A DNA stretch of 64,000 bases from 40CM-2-70-7 sp035505915 (GCA_035505915.1 DATJQI010000078.1:1-64000), one strand, 5' to 3'; shown: positions 8,918 to 17,533, counted from the stretch's first letter. Made by a program: numbers and translations. Notes: generated from the sequence alone by a model not told the origin.

Positions 8918-8977
8918 CCGGCGTTTGACTCGGCGAGTGGAGATTCTCCCCGAGACGGAACATCACAAGAGGGGACT

Positions 8978-9619
8978 ATGCGCACCAAGACCCAGCGATT
9001 GATGCTGCGGGGCCTGCTGATCGTGGTGGTGGCGTTGGTCGTGAGCGCCGTCGGCGGATGGGTCCGCCGGGCCACGGCCGACGACGCGCCGCCTCCGCCC
9101 GCGACGGTGCCCGCCGCGGACGTCCGGGGCCTCGAGCAGGCGTTGGATCAGGTCCAGGGCGAGCTCGCGGTGGCCCGGCTCCAGCTGGACCGGGCCTCCG
9201 CGATCATCGGGTATTCCGGTAAGTACGGGATCCCCGCGGACCTGGCGAGCACCGTGTATGACCTGGCGGGCTCGGAAGGCGTGGACCCCGGCCTGGCGTT
9301 TCGCCTGGTCCGGGTGGAATCGGGCTTCGACACGCGGGCGCGGAGCCGCGCCGGCGCCATCGGGCTCACCCAGGTGCTCCCCAGCACGGCCCGGCTCTAT
9401 GAGCCCGGTCTGTCGGTGGAGCAGCTCTACGAACCGGCCACCAACCTGCGTCTCGGTTTCCGGTACCTGCACGACCTGATGGTCCGGTACGGCACGCTCA
9501 ACCACGCCCTGGTCGCCTACAACCGCGGACCCGGCAAGCTGCAGGAGCTGCTCGACGCCGGGATCGATCCCAAGACCGCGTACTCGCGGAGAGTGGCGGC
9601 GGGGTACAAGCGGAAATAG
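8978..9619 (+). CDS. Membrane-anchored lytic transglycosylase (SLT family)
   Basis: 213 residues. An N-terminal hydrophobic helix (about residues 11-27, LLIVVVALVVSAVGG) without a clear cleavage site acts as signal anchor; a short coiled-coil-like stretch follows (EQALDQVQGELAVARLQLDRA). The catalytic domain starts near residue 85 and shows the SLT motifs: RVESGFD with catalytic E114, GAIGLTQVLPSTA, NLRLGFRYL and ALVAYNRGPG. Function: cleavage of the MurNAc-GlcNAc bond of peptidoglycan in the periplasm. GAGGGGAC lies a few bases before the ATG. A strong terminator follows, shared with the convergent MltD-like gene, so two transglycosylases face each other here. Confidence 0.93.
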   Translation: MRTKTQRLMLRGLLIVVVALVVSAVGGWVRRATADDAPPPPATVPAADVRGLEQALDQVQGELAVARLQLDRASAIIGYSGKYGIPADLASTVYDLAGSEGVDPGLAFRLVRVESGFDTRARSRAGAIGLTQVLPSTARLYEPGLSVEQLYEPATNLRLGFRYLHDLMVRYGTLNHALVAYNRGPGKLQELLDAGIDPKTAYSRRVAAGYKRK

Positions 9620-9656
9620 AGGGATCGGGGATCGGGGATCGGGACCCGAAGACGAC

Positions 9657-9686
9657 AAAGGGGGCTCCACGCGGAGTCCCCTTTTT
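9657..9686. terminator. Strong bidirectional intrinsic terminator
   Basis: A 12-bp stem, AAAGGGGGCTCC with GGAGTCCCCTTT (one G-T pair), loop ACGC, followed by TTTTT on the plus strand and preceded by A residues that give a U tract on the minus strand. It sits between convergent transglycosylase genes. Three GGGATCG copies at 9620-9643 and CCCCTGAC copies at 9704-9719 flank it. Confidence 0.9.
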
Positions 9687-9723
9687 CAACGACTGCGCCC
9701 TGGCCCCTGACCCCTGACCCGAC

Positions 9724-11280
9724 CTACCGGAATTGCTTCGGCGGAATCCGGATCACGTCGCCGGGGTGGATCACCGAGCGTACTCCGAGATCGTTGTAAT
9801 CGAGCAGCGCGGCGATGGTCACGCCGTAATGCCGCGCGATCTGGCTGACCGTCTCGCCCGGCGCCACCCGGTGGGAGCCGCGGGCCACCGGCGCGCGGGA
9901 CCGGTGCTCCGGCGGCACGCTCCAGGCCGTGGCGGGCACGATGCGGCCGCTCATGGGAATGATGAGCCGCTGGCCGATGCGCAGCGCCGATGCCTTCAAG
10001 TGGGGATTCGCGGCGGTGATCATCGCCACGGTCACATGATAGCGCTGGGCGATCGACCCCAGCGTCTGCCCCCGGGCGACGTAATGATCCACGAAGGTGA
10101 CGCGCTCGTTGGCCGGCAGTGAGTCGTACCGCGCCGCCGCCACCTGACCGCGGCCCCGCGGGACCCGCACCGTGACCTCGCGGCCCGGCGGCGTGATCCC
10201 CCGGACGTACTGCGGATTCAGCTCGAGGATCGCGGCCACCGTCGTGTCCGACAGGCGGGCGATGACGTCGAGGCCGGTGGCGTCCGGCACGGTGATCTCG
10301 TCGAACACCAGCGGTGACATCGGCTCGATGCCGGTGAACCCGTACCGCGCGGGCTGCTTCGCGATGAGGGACGCGGCGATCAGCTTGGGCACGTAGTCGC
10401 GGGTCTCCCGGCGGAGGTACCGGCGGCTCGCGATTTCGAAAAACGTCTGGTCGGTGAGCGAGTCGATTTCGCCCGGCAGGCGCGCGACCGAGCGCTCGAT
10501 CTTCCCGGCGCCGGCGTCGTACGCGGCGGCGGCCAGGTACACGCTGCCCAGGCGCTGCATCAGGTCGGACAGATAGCTGGCCGCCGCGTCGGTCGCCTTG
10601 TACGGGTCGCGCCGCTCGTCCACCCAGGGGTCGACCGTCAGCCCGTACGTCCGCGCCGTGCCCGCCATGAACTGCCACATGCCCACCGCGCGGGTCCGGG
10701 ATACGGCGGTATTGGACAGCCCGCTCTCGATCACCGTCAGGTAGACCAGATCCTCGGGCAGGCCCTTGGCCCGCAGCCGCTCGCGGATCATGCCCTCGTA
10801 GCGGCCCAGCCGCTGCAGCCAGATTTCAAAGCGGTCGTGGGCGTCGGTCTGAAAAAAGTCGAGGTACTGAAGCACCCGGGTGTTTCCCGAGAAGCTCGAA
10901 ACGTCGATGTCGAAGGTGGCGTCGCCGCCTTTGGGGCCCGCGCTGGGAACGGTCGGCTTGTCGGGACCGAAGAGCCGCTCCGCTTCGTGGCGGACGTCCT
11001 CACCCCGCACGGCCCCGGACGCGCCGGGGAGGGCCCGGGCCGAGTCGGGAAGGCCCTGCTCGAGGGTGTCGAGTACCCGCTGGTCCGCCGCCTCGTCGCG
11101 GGCGGCGGCGGCCTGGACGGCGGCGACGGAATCGGCGCCGGCGAGAGGTCGAGCGTCATCGGGGGCGGCGGCGACCGGTGCGGGGAGACCGGCAACCGGC
11201 GCGGCCTGGCCCCCGCAGCCCCAGAAGAGCGCGGTGACCGCCGTGACCGTCCAGAATGCCCTCGTTCGCCCCACGCTCAT
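9724..11280 (-). CDS. MltD-like lytic transglycosylase with two LysM domains
   Basis: 518 residues. N-terminal export signal with a possible lipobox ending at C22 (LFWGC), so probably a lipoprotein. A low-complexity Ala/Pro linker is followed by an SLT domain (about 165-290) with catalytic E185 in YLTVIESGLSN, MWQFMAGTARTYGL, and AAAAYDAGAGKIER. Two C-terminal LysM peptidoglycan-binding repeats: one beginning near DHYVARGQTLGSIAQRY and one at HRVAPGETVSQIARHYG. The architecture is that of E. coli MltD. ATG at 11280 overlaps the stop of the preceding small gene by four bases (ATGA), so it is the last gene of a four-gene transcript of unknown purpose. Confidence 0.93.
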   Translation of the reverse strand: MSVGRTRAFWTVTAVTALFWGCGGQAAPVAGLPAPVAAAPDDARPLAGADSVAAVQAAAARDEAADQRVLDTLEQGLPDSARALPGASGAVRGEDVRHEAERLFGPDKPTVPSAGPKGGDATFDIDVSSFSGNTRVLQYLDFFQTDAHDRFEIWLQRLGRYEGMIRERLRAKGLPEDLVYLTVIESGLSNTAVSRTRAVGMWQFMAGTARTYGLTVDPWVDERRDPYKATDAAASYLSDLMQRLGSVYLAAAAYDAGAGKIERSVARLPGEIDSLTDQTFFEIASRRYLRRETRDYVPKLIAASLIAKQPARYGFTGIEPMSPLVFDEITVPDATGLDVIARLSDTTVAAILELNPQYVRGITPPGREVTVRVPRGRGQVAAARYDSLPANERVTFVDHYVARGQTLGSIAQRYHVTVAMITAANPHLKASALRIGQRLIIPMSGRIVPATAWSVPPEHRSRAPVARGSHRVAPGETVSQIARHYGVTIAALLDYNDLGVRSVIHPGDVIRIPPKQFR

Positions 11281-11720
11281 CTCGTCGAAAAGTGGTTGCC
11301 CAGAATTCGGTTCGTCGCGTTCAGTACTGCAAGCGCCGCGCCACGGGGTGGGTCGGTTTCGGTGAGATACGTCCCCACCAACCGTGTCGCCTTGGACGCC
11401 TGCCGGGACGACAACGACACGATCACCACCGTCGCATCGAAAGCACGCACCGCCTTGACGCCCAGCAGCTCGAAGTCGATTTCCGCCTCGACCGCCTCAC
11501 CCAGCGCCTGCACCGCCGCCTCGGCGGAGCACCGCAATTCGCCGGCCGGGGAGGTCACGCCGTCCGCCTGACCGGTGAAGCTGTCCGTCCCGATCCGTCC
11601 CAGCACCACCTTGGCCCGGCAGCGCCCGTTGGGAAGCCGCTGGAACGTGAAGTCCAGAAACCGCAGCCGCTCGGCCGTCGCGGAGGGCGCCCCCCCCGAG
11701 GGAGGCAGGTCGGCGCTCAC
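11277..11720 (-). CDS. Conserved hypothetical protein, 147 aa
   Basis: Soluble protein with no signal peptide or membrane segment. A visible feature is the pattern ELRCSAEAAVQALGEAV...FELLGVKAVRAFDATVVIV followed by ALAVLNATNRILGN at the C terminus, which recalls small domains of unknown function found as stand-alone proteins in several phyla; I do not recognise a function. It could resemble the regulatory fold of the LeuA group, but this is weak. GTG start at 11720 directly abuts the stop of the 82-residue gene upstream, and the stop overlaps the ATG of the MltD-like gene. The coupling suggests a shared envelope or cell-cycle role, but that is only positional. Confidence 0.8.
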   Translation of the reverse strand: MSADLPPSGGAPSATAERLRFLDFTFQRLPNGRCRAKVVLGRIGTDSFTGQADGVTSPAGELRCSAEAAVQALGEAVEAEIDFELLGVKAVRAFDATVVIVSLSSRQASKATRLVGTYLTETDPPRGAALAVLNATNRILGNHFSTR

Positions 11721-11969
11721 CTAGTCGAACCGCACTTCGATCTGCTGCCGCGCGGTCGCCGGCGGCGGCGCCTCCACCACGTCGACCTCGAGGTGCGGCC
11801 GGTTCTGCTCGTCCTTCTCCGCCGATACCACCAGGATCAACCCCGATTCCAGCTCGACCTTGAGCTGCCGCAGGTCCGACCGCGCCGTCACGTCACGCAC
11901 CGTCTCCCCCCGCAGGCGGGCCACCGCGGCCGCGATCCGCCGCAGGTCCTGCAGGTCCACCGCGTTCAC
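11721..11969 (-). CDS. Hypothetical protein, 82 aa
   Basis: Small soluble protein. GTG at 11969 is preferred to the longer frame starting at 12074 because it is preceded by GGAGGAG at good spacing and makes a GTGA overlap with the stop of the upstream gene; the longer version reads through that gene in another frame. Sequence features: a helical first half (LQDLRRIAAAVARLRG), then two or three strands (LKVELESGLILVVSAEKDEQ, HLEVDVVEAPPPA). No known family recognised. Confidence 0.75.
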   Translation of the reverse strand: MNAVDLQDLRRIAAAVARLRGETVRDVTARSDLRQLKVELESGLILVVSAEKDEQNRPHLEVDVVEAPPPATARQQIEVRFD

Positions 11970-12211
11970 GAAAGCCGCTCCTCCAGGAACCGGGACAGAT
12001 CCCGGTCCTTGATCCGCTCCGCCTGGAGGAACAGCGACGACTTGGAGGTCGCTTCCAGGGGGAAAGGCGCCCAAAATGACGAGGCCCGAAGGCGCTCGGA
12101 GGCGGCACGGAAGGTCAGCACCAGCTGCCAGGCCTCCGTGTGAGCCCTACGCTCGGCCAGGGCGTCCACGTGCCAAACCTCGTCACCGTGGGCAATTACG
12201 CGCCAGGCCAA
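11966..12211 (-). CDS. Hypothetical protein, 81 aa
   Basis: First gene of a four-gene minus-strand run. Start is TTG at 12211, six bases after a good GGAGG (12218-12222) and downstream of a clear promoter. The product begins MAWRVIAHGDEVWHVDALAE and looks like a small beta-strand-rich domain followed by helices ending in RDLSRFLEERLS. The 'W.V...G..W.V' opening is reminiscent of small uncharacterised proteins, but I cannot assign a family. It overlaps the next gene by four bases. Confidence 0.75.
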   Translation of the reverse strand: MAWRVIAHGDEVWHVDALAERRAHTEAWQLVLTFRAASERLRASSFWAPFPLEATSKSSLFLQAERIKDRDLSRFLEERLS

Positions 12212-12230
12212 GGCTCACCTCCGGGCGCCG

Positions 12231-12259
12231 AATATTTGTATAACATCAAGTCATGTCAA
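12231..12259 (-). promoter_or_regulatory. Putative sigma70-like promoter of the small-gene/mltD operon
   Basis: On the minus strand TTGACA (12259-12254), a 17-base spacer and AATATT (12236-12231), with TATACA overlapping just upstream of the -10. Predicted start near 12224, then GGAGG and the TTG start of the 81-residue gene. This is the closest match to a canonical promoter in the window. Confidence 0.7.
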
Positions 12260-12286
12260 TAGTTGAGATCACAGCGTGCTCAGAAT

Positions 12287-12304
12287 CAGGCCCGAATCGG
12301 CCTG
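12287..12304 (-). terminator. Possible hairpin behind ilvE
   Basis: CAGGCC (12287-12292) pairs with GGCCTG (12299-12304) around a six-base loop; an alternative CCCGAA/TTCGGG pairing overlaps it. No T tract on the minus side, so termination is uncertain. It lies 28 bases past the ilvE stop. Confidence 0.35.
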
Positions 12305-12331
12305 CTTTCGGGGGATCTTCGGTACCTGAAG

Positions 12332-13195
12332 TCAGTCCCCTCGGGTGACGAGCGCCCGGAACCGGCGGGACAGGTCGGCCACAATGGGACCCGACACACC
12401 CGACCCGATGACCCGTCCGTCGAGCTTGGTCACGGCCGCGATCTCCGCGGCGGTGCCGCTCAGGAAGACCTCATCGGCCGAGTACAGGTCGTAGCGGTTG
12501 AGGGGCTCCTCGACCACCCCGTAGTTGGCGTCGCGCGCCAGCTCGATCAGGGCGTCCCGGGTGACGCCGCGGAGGATGCCGGAGTACGGCGGCGGGGTCT
12601 TGATCACGCCTCGGCGGGCACAGAAGAGGTTCATCCCGCTGGCTTCGGCCACGTACCCCGCGCTGTCCAGCATGATGGCCTCGTCCACGTTCGCCGCGAC
12701 GCTCTCGATCTTGGCCAGGATGTGGGACAGGTAGTTCAGCGACTTGACTCGCGGGGAGAGGTTTTCCTTGTGGCTGATGGGGGTGGCGGCGGTGATGCAG
12801 GTCAGGCCCCGCTCGTACCGGTCCCGGGGCCACAGGGCGATGGTGTCAACGATGCAGAAAACCGTGGGTTTCTCGCACTTCCGGGGATCCATGCCGAGGT
12901 CGCCGACACCCCGGGTGATCACCAGGCGGATGTAGCTGTCCTTGATGCCGCTCTTGGTCTGGGCCTCTTCCACCATCCGCGCCATCTCGGCGGGCGACAT
13001 CCCGGGGTCGAGCCAGATGGATTTGGCCGAGGCGAACAGCCGGTCGACGTGCTCGCCCAGCCGGAAGATCCGGCCGCCGTAGGCCCGGATTCCCTCGAAG
13101 ACGCCGTCTCCATAGAGGAGGCCGTGGTCGAAGACGGAGACGGAGGCGTCGTCTCGGGATTTGAACTGCCCGTTGATCCAGATCGTGGTGGTCAT
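12332..13195 (-). CDS. ilvE: Branched-chain amino acid aminotransferase
   Basis: Fold-type IV PLP aminotransferase that interconverts leucine, isoleucine and valine with their 2-oxo acids using glutamate/2-oxoglutarate; cytosolic. 287 residues, near the short bacterial IlvE length. Motifs: FDHGLLYGDGVFEGIRAY near the N terminus, PLP lysine K151 in PRVKSLNYLSHILAK, DEAIMLDSAGYVAEASGMNLF and the C-terminal VFLSGTAAEIAAV. The ATG is fixed by the family N terminus (TTTIWINGQF). Strikingly, the ATG lies one base behind the 3' end of tRNA-Lys, leaving no room for a Shine-Dalgarno outside the tRNA, so after tRNA processing the message would be essentially leaderless. D-amino acid transaminase is a less likely alternative. 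Confidence 0.95.
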   Translation of the reverse strand: MTTTIWINGQFKSRDDASVSVFDHGLLYGDGVFEGIRAYGGRIFRLGEHVDRLFASAKSIWLDPGMSPAEMARMVEEAQTKSGIKDSYIRLVITRGVGDLGMDPRKCEKPTVFCIVDTIALWPRDRYERGLTCITAATPISHKENLSPRVKSLNYLSHILAKIESVAANVDEAIMLDSAGYVAEASGMNLFCARRGVIKTPPPYSGILRGVTRDALIELARDANYGVVEEPLNRYDLYSADEVFLSGTAAEIAAVTKLDGRVIGSGVSGPIVADLSRRFRALVTRGD

Positions 13196-13196
13196 A

Positions 13197-13269
<73 letters not shown>

Positions 13270-13322
13270 ACGACTTTTGTCGCGAAAGAACTTAGTCAAT
13301 GCCGGGAGCCTTCGCACCCCGG

Positions 13323-14654
13323 TTACCGCGCCGCCGCTCGCGCCTCGGCCGTGAGGTCCCGGGTGCCGATGTCCACGCCCGCCTGCTCCAGAATCTCGGT
13401 GGCGGCGATGCTCCCCGCGAACACCCAGACGTACTCCGCCGGCACCTCGCGGCTCGTCCCCTGAACTTCGAGCACCACCCGGGTCTGCTCTATCCGCCGG
13501 GGAGTGGAATTGAAGACCACGTCGATCTGCCCTGCCCGCATCGCCTTGGTGATCCGCTGGTCGTTCCGCCCCTTGAGCCGGCTGAACGCCTCCTTGCGGT
13601 AGGACAGGGTCACGCGGTTTCCCGGCTGATAGGCCAGCCCCAGGGCCGCTTCCACGGCGCTGTCGCCCCCACCCACGACCAGGATCCGGGCCTCCCGATA
13701 GGCCTCGGCATCCAGCAGGCTGTACATGACGTGGGGAAGGTTCTCCCCCGGAATGCCGAGCTTCCGGGGGGTGCCGCGGCGTCCGAGGGCGAGCACCACG
13801 GACCGCGAGCGGCAGGACCGTTTGGCGGTGCGCACGGTGAAGTGCCCGTCGGCGTCCCGCGTGACCGCCTCCACGCGCTCCCCGGCATACACGGTGAGGC
13901 CCGTCTCCCGGTGGAGCTTCTCCCAGAACCGCAGGAGCTCTTCCTTGGAGATGGCGAGCTTCTTGAAGCTTCCGTACATCGGGAATTCGACCGGGCTGGT
14001 CAGCACCAGCTTCTGGCGGGGGTACTTGGCGACGGTGCCGCCCAGCTCCTCCTGCTCGAAGGTCGCGTAGGTCAGCTTACGCTCGACGGCCCGGAGCGAG
14101 GCGCTGATGCCGCCGGGGCCCGCCCCGACGACGCACACGTCGCGCACGGCGGGATCGCGGGTCGGGCCGGCCCGGCGGAGGCGCTCGAAGATCACGTCCA
14201 CCGCGTCCCGGCCCTGGTTGACGGCGTTCTTGATGAGCGCCAGGCCCCCCAGTTCCCCGACCACGAAGAGCATCGGCACGCTGGTCTCATACTCCGCCGT
14301 CAGACGGGGCAGCCCCGCCGTGATGCCCGGCGGCGCCGTCACGATCTCGATGGCGCCCACCGGGCAGGCATCCGCGCACAGCCCGTGGCCGATGCACTTC
14401 GCCGCGTTGATGATGGCGGCCTTGCCACCGACGAGGCCCAGCACTTCCCCCTCCGGACAGACGGTCACGCACGCGCCGCACCCGATGCACCGCGACACGT
14501 CGATGTGGGGATGCTGGCCGGGACCCACGTCGGTGGCCCCGGATTCCGCGGCGGCGAGCGCCCGCCGCTCACCCCGCTTCATTTTCCGGTACTGACGGAC
14601 GACGGAAATGAGCACGAGCGCGATGAAGAGCGCGTACACCAGGGTCGAATCCAT
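13323..14654 (-). CDS. Membrane-anchored 2x[4Fe-4S] ferredoxin fused to FAD/NAD(P)-binding reductase
   Basis: 443 residues from ATG 14654, which is preceded by GGAGG and gives an N-terminal helix (TLVYALFIALVLISVV), so the protein is anchored with its body in the cytoplasm. Ferredoxin part: C56, C59, C62, C66, then C87-x2-H90-x2-C93-x3-C97-P, where the second Cys of cluster II is His. Reductase part: dinucleotide motifs GAGPGG (177-182) and GGGDSA (328-333), with YPRQKLVLTSPVEFP and RRGTPRKLGIPGE as in YpdA-like flavoproteins. The CxxC pair of thioredoxin reductases is absent. Likely role: moving electrons between NAD(P)H, FAD, Fe-S centres and a membrane partner. It is transcribed divergently from the multihaem cytochrome operon, which makes that operon its probable partner (inference). 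Confidence 0.85.
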   Translation of the reverse strand: MDSTLVYALFIALVLISVVRQYRKMKRGERRALAAAESGATDVGPGQHPHIDVSRCIGCGACVTVCPEGEVLGLVGGKAAIINAAKCIGHGLCADACPVGAIEIVTAPPGITAGLPRLTAEYETSVPMLFVVGELGGLALIKNAVNQGRDAVDVIFERLRRAGPTRDPAVRDVCVVGAGPGGISASLRAVERKLTYATFEQEELGGTVAKYPRQKLVLTSPVEFPMYGSFKKLAISKEELLRFWEKLHRETGLTVYAGERVEAVTRDADGHFTVRTAKRSCRSRSVVLALGRRGTPRKLGIPGENLPHVMYSLLDAEAYREARILVVGGGDSAVEAALGLAYQPGNRVTLSYRKEAFSRLKGRNDQRITKAMRAGQIDVVFNSTPRRIEQTRVVLEVQGTSREVPAEYVWVFAGSIAATEILEQAGVDIGTRDLTAEARAAAR

Positions 14655-14855
14655 CAGCCCGGGCCGTCCTTCACGATTGCCTCCAGGATTTTTCGCCCGA
14701 CCCGACCCGTCGTGAGGCAGGTCACGGCGGGTCGCACGCACGGGCGGCTTCGTTACCCCTTGCTACGCGCTCACCGTTTTCGGACAATTCCAGACAATAG
14801 CAAACTGGATTGGATCCTGCCCGAATCGGATGAGCCGAAGTCACGCGAGGGTGCT

Positions 14856-15821
14856 ATGCCGCAGACCGCCACCCCCGCCCCGGTCCGACCGTCTCCGCCT
14901 CTGTCTCCGCCGCGCGCCCCGGCGGCGCGCGGCCGGGCCAGCGGAATCAAGCCCCAGCGCTCGTCCCGCGGGCGCGGACTCCTCTTGACCCTCGTGGTCA
15001 TCCTGGGAGCCGTCGCCGTGTGGGGGGCGCCGTACTACGCCCTCCCCCTCGAGGAGCGGGTGCGGAGTCCCATGCACCCGTGGCTCCGGCCCTCCGGGTA
15101 CGTCGGACAGAGTGCGGGCATCGCCTCGCTCCTGGTCATGCTGTTCCTCTGGGTGTATCCGCTCCGCAAGCGGTGGCGCTGGCTCGGCTTCACCGGGTCG
15201 CTCGCCGCGTGGCTCGATGTCCACGTCGTCGTGGCCCTCGTGCTACCCCTCTTGGTCGCGATTCACTCGGCGTGGCGCTTCGACGGACTCATCGGCCTGG
15301 GCGTCCTCTCGATGATGATCGTCTGGGCGAGCGGCGTCGTGGGTCGCTATCTGTACGTGCGGATCCCGCGCGGGAAGGCCGGGATCGAGCTCTCCCGCGA
15401 GGAGATCGCGACGCAGCGGAAGGAGCTGATCGGCGAGATCGCGGCGCGCGTCCGTCTCGATGCGGAGGCGACGGCCGCGACGCTGTCCCAGGCCAGCGCC
15501 TCACCGCGCGCGGTGGGGCTCGTAGCGGCGGTCCGGCAGATGTTCCGGGATCGGCGCGCCCGCCGGGACGCCCTGCGGCACCTCGAGCGTCTGCTCACCA
15601 AGGAGACCTCGCCGCGCCCCACGCGATCGGAGGTCCGGGAGGTCCTGTCGCTGGCGGAAGCCGAGATGCGGCTGGCGCAGCAGGCCAGTCTCCTCGACGC
15701 GACTCAGCAGCTGTTCCGCCTGTGGCATGTGCTCCACCGGCCCGTCGCGCTGGCCGCGCTCCTCGCGGTCACCATTCACGTCGCGGTGGTCGTCGCCCTG
15801 GGCGCCACCTGGTTCCGGTGA
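14856..15821 (+). CDS. Di-haem b-type cytochrome-like integral membrane protein
   Basis: 321 residues; ATG 14856 follows a Pro/Ala/Arg-rich cytoplasmic tail coding stretch. Hydrophobic helices at about 41-59, 84-102, 116-138, 143-163 and 297-317, with a charged helical insert between (residues 170-290). Two helices carry histidine pairs 14 residues apart: H123/H137 and H294/H308, the spacing by which four-helix cytochromes b hold two stacked haems. This is a direct sequence argument for a quinone-linked di-haem cytochrome b, although no named family is recognised. The gene overlaps the 20-haem cytochrome gene by four bases (GTGA) and starts the conduit operon. Expected role: electron exchange between the quinone pool and periplasmic haems. 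Open frame upstream of the ATG is only antisense to the divergent gene. Confidence 0.75.
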   Translation: MPQTATPAPVRPSPPLSPPRAPAARGRASGIKPQRSSRGRGLLLTLVVILGAVAVWGAPYYALPLEERVRSPMHPWLRPSGYVGQSAGIASLLVMLFLWVYPLRKRWRWLGFTGSLAAWLDVHVVVALVLPLLVAIHSAWRFDGLIGLGVLSMMIVWASGVVGRYLYVRIPRGKAGIELSREEIATQRKELIGEIAARVRLDAEATAATLSQASASPRAVGLVAAVRQMFRDRRARRDALRHLERLLTKETSPRPTRSEVREVLSLAEAEMRLAQQASLLDATQQLFRLWHVLHRPVALAALLAVTIHVAVVVALGATWFR

Positions 15822-17533
15822 CCCGTGCTCCCGCCGGACTGGTCGCGCTCCTTCTCGGGATCGCCGTGATGCCCGCGCCCGCACGCCGCCTGACGGCTCA
15901 GATCTCCCCGGGCCCCCTGGCCCAGCCACACGCCGCTCTGGAGGGCGTGCGGAACTGCGTCGGGTGCCACGGCACCAAGAAGGAAGAAATGCCGGCGCGC
16001 TGTCTCCAATGCCACCGGGACGTCGCCTGGCTCGTGGACCGCGGCCGGGGTTACCACGCGTCGGTGACAGGCCAGCGCTGCGCGGCCTGCCACCCCGACC
16101 ACGCGGGGAGCGATTTCCAGTTGATCAGCTGGCCGGGACGAGATTCCTCGGCGTTCGACCACTCGCGGACCGGGTGGCCGCTGGCGGGGAAGCACGCCGG
16201 CGTGTCCTGCGACGCGTGTCACCGGATGACCTTCCGGGTTTCCCCGGCCGCCGCGCTCTCGCAGCGGAAGACCACGCCGGGATGGATGGGGCTCGAGCGC
16301 GACTGCGCCGGATGCCACGGTGATCCGCACCGCGGCACGCTGGGGGCGGGGTGCGCTGACTGCCACGACGTCGACGGCTGGCGCCCGGCCGCGGGCTTCG
16401 ATCACGACAGCACCGGCTATCCCCTCACCGGGAAGCACCGGACCGTCGCGTGCGCCGATTGCCATGCCGGGGCGCCCGTGTCCGCGGGCAGAGCCGGCGC
16501 GCCCGTCGTCCCCGCGGTGTTCAGCCCCCTGCCTCACGCCGACTGCGCGGCCTGCCACCGCGACCCGCACGGCGGACGCCTGGGCAGTACGTGCTCCCGC
16601 TGTCACACGACGGCGGGGTTCTCGTCGTTCGCGACGGCCACCTTCGATCACGAGCACACCCGGTACCCGCTCCGGGGCGCTCACCTGTCGGTCCGCTGCG
16701 ACCAGTGCCACGACTTCCGTCCGGCCGCGGCGCACCGGGACCGTCCCTTCGCCACCTGCGGGGCCTGTCACACCGACCCGCACGCGGGCCGCGCCACGCT
16801 CGCCGGGCAGGCCGCCGACTGCGCGGACTGCCACACCGTGGCGGGCTTCACGCCGGCGACCTATACCGTCGCCCGGCACGCGACGACCCGGTTCCCGCTC
16901 CTGGGGCGCCACCAGACCGTGTCCTGCGGCTCCTGTCACGTGCGCGATCACGACCCGGCCAAGCGCGCGGCGCTCGGGACCGCGGCGGTGCAGATGCGGC
17001 CGTCCACGGCGTGCGTCGACTGCCACCAGGATCCCCATCAAGGACGAGTGGCCGCGCTGGGCGACTGCGCGTCCTGCCACGCCCTGACCGGGTTCCGACC
17101 GTCGACTGTCGACGTCGCCGCCCACGCCCGGTACCGCTTCATTCTCACCGGCGCCCACCGCGCCACGCCCTGCGCGGCCTGCCACCGAGACCTGACGCGG
17201 CCGGGTGTCCGGCCCCTGCTGTTCGGCGCGGCCGGCACGAGCTGCCGGGACTGTCACCAGGATCCGCACGGCGGCCAGTTCGCCGATTCGACCGGAGGCC
17301 GCGCGGCCGCCACCTGCGACCACTGCCACGTCACGGACGGATTCCGACCGGCCCCGCTCTTCGACCACGACCGCGACACGCGATTTCCCCTCACCGGAGG
17401 GCACACCGGCGTGTCGTGCGAGCGCTGTCATCGCGTCGCCCCGGGTACGGCGGGCCGCGGCGTGACGCGGTATCGCGGGACGGCCACTGCGTGCGAGGCC
17501 TGTCACACCGGGACGCCCCGGAGGGGTCGGTGA
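15818..17533 (+). CDS. Exported 20-haem c-type cytochrome
   Basis: 571 residues from GTG 15818. Signal peptide (AGLVALLLGIAVMPAPARRLTAQ). By eye there are 20 CxxCH haem-attachment motifs, one per about 27 residues, from CVGCH near residue 50 to CEACH at the end; no CxxCK variants. The motifs come in modules with recurring DPHxGxLG between a pair of motifs, and FDHxxTxYPLTGxH, the histidines of which can serve as distal ligands. Cytochrome c3-like family by motif style. Periplasmic or surface electron wire; maturation by the Ccm system is required. Coupled upstream to the b-type membrane protein and downstream (GTGA) to the 16-haem gene. Confidence 0.93.
   Translation: MTRAPAGLVALLLGIAVMPAPARRLTAQISPGPLAQPHAALEGVRNCVGCHGTKKEEMPARCLQCHRDVAWLVDRGRGYHASVTGQRCAACHPDHAGSDFQLISWPGRDSSAFDHSRTGWPLAGKHAGVSCDACHRMTFRVSPAAALSQRKTTPGWMGLERDCAGCHGDPHRGTLGAGCADCHDVDGWRPAAGFDHDSTGYPLTGKHRTVACADCHAGAPVSAGRAGAPVVPAVFSPLPHADCAACHRDPHGGRLGSTCSRCHTTAGFSSFATATFDHEHTRYPLRGAHLSVRCDQCHDFRPAAAHRDRPFATCGACHTDPHAGRATLAGQAADCADCHTVAGFTPATYTVARHATTRFPLLGRHQTVSCGSCHVRDHDPAKRAALGTAAVQMRPSTACVDCHQDPHQGRVAALGDCASCHALTGFRPSTVDVAAHARYRFILTGAHRATPCAACHRDLTRPGVRPLLFGAAGTSCRDCHQDPHGGQFADSTGGRAAATCDHCHVTDGFRPAPLFDHDRDTRFPLTGGHTGVSCERCHRVAPGTAGRGVTRYRGTATACEACHTGTPRRGR

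Noticed and set aside
9620..9722. GGGATCG and CCCCTGAC repeats as a possible CRISPR or mobile remnant
   Set aside because: Units of seven or eight bases repeated two or three times without spacers, flanking a terminator; no cas gene or transposase anywhere in the window.
13299..14855. Upstream extension of the b-type cytochrome frame
   Set aside because: It is antisense to the ferredoxin-reductase gene; the ATG at 14856 is the first start after the divergent promoter region.
15776..17506. 576-codon minus-strand frame opposite the 20-haem cytochrome
   Set aside because: The repeat-like appearance (VAGRAG, VTGPAG units) is the complement of the CxxCH repeats; no start signal or family.
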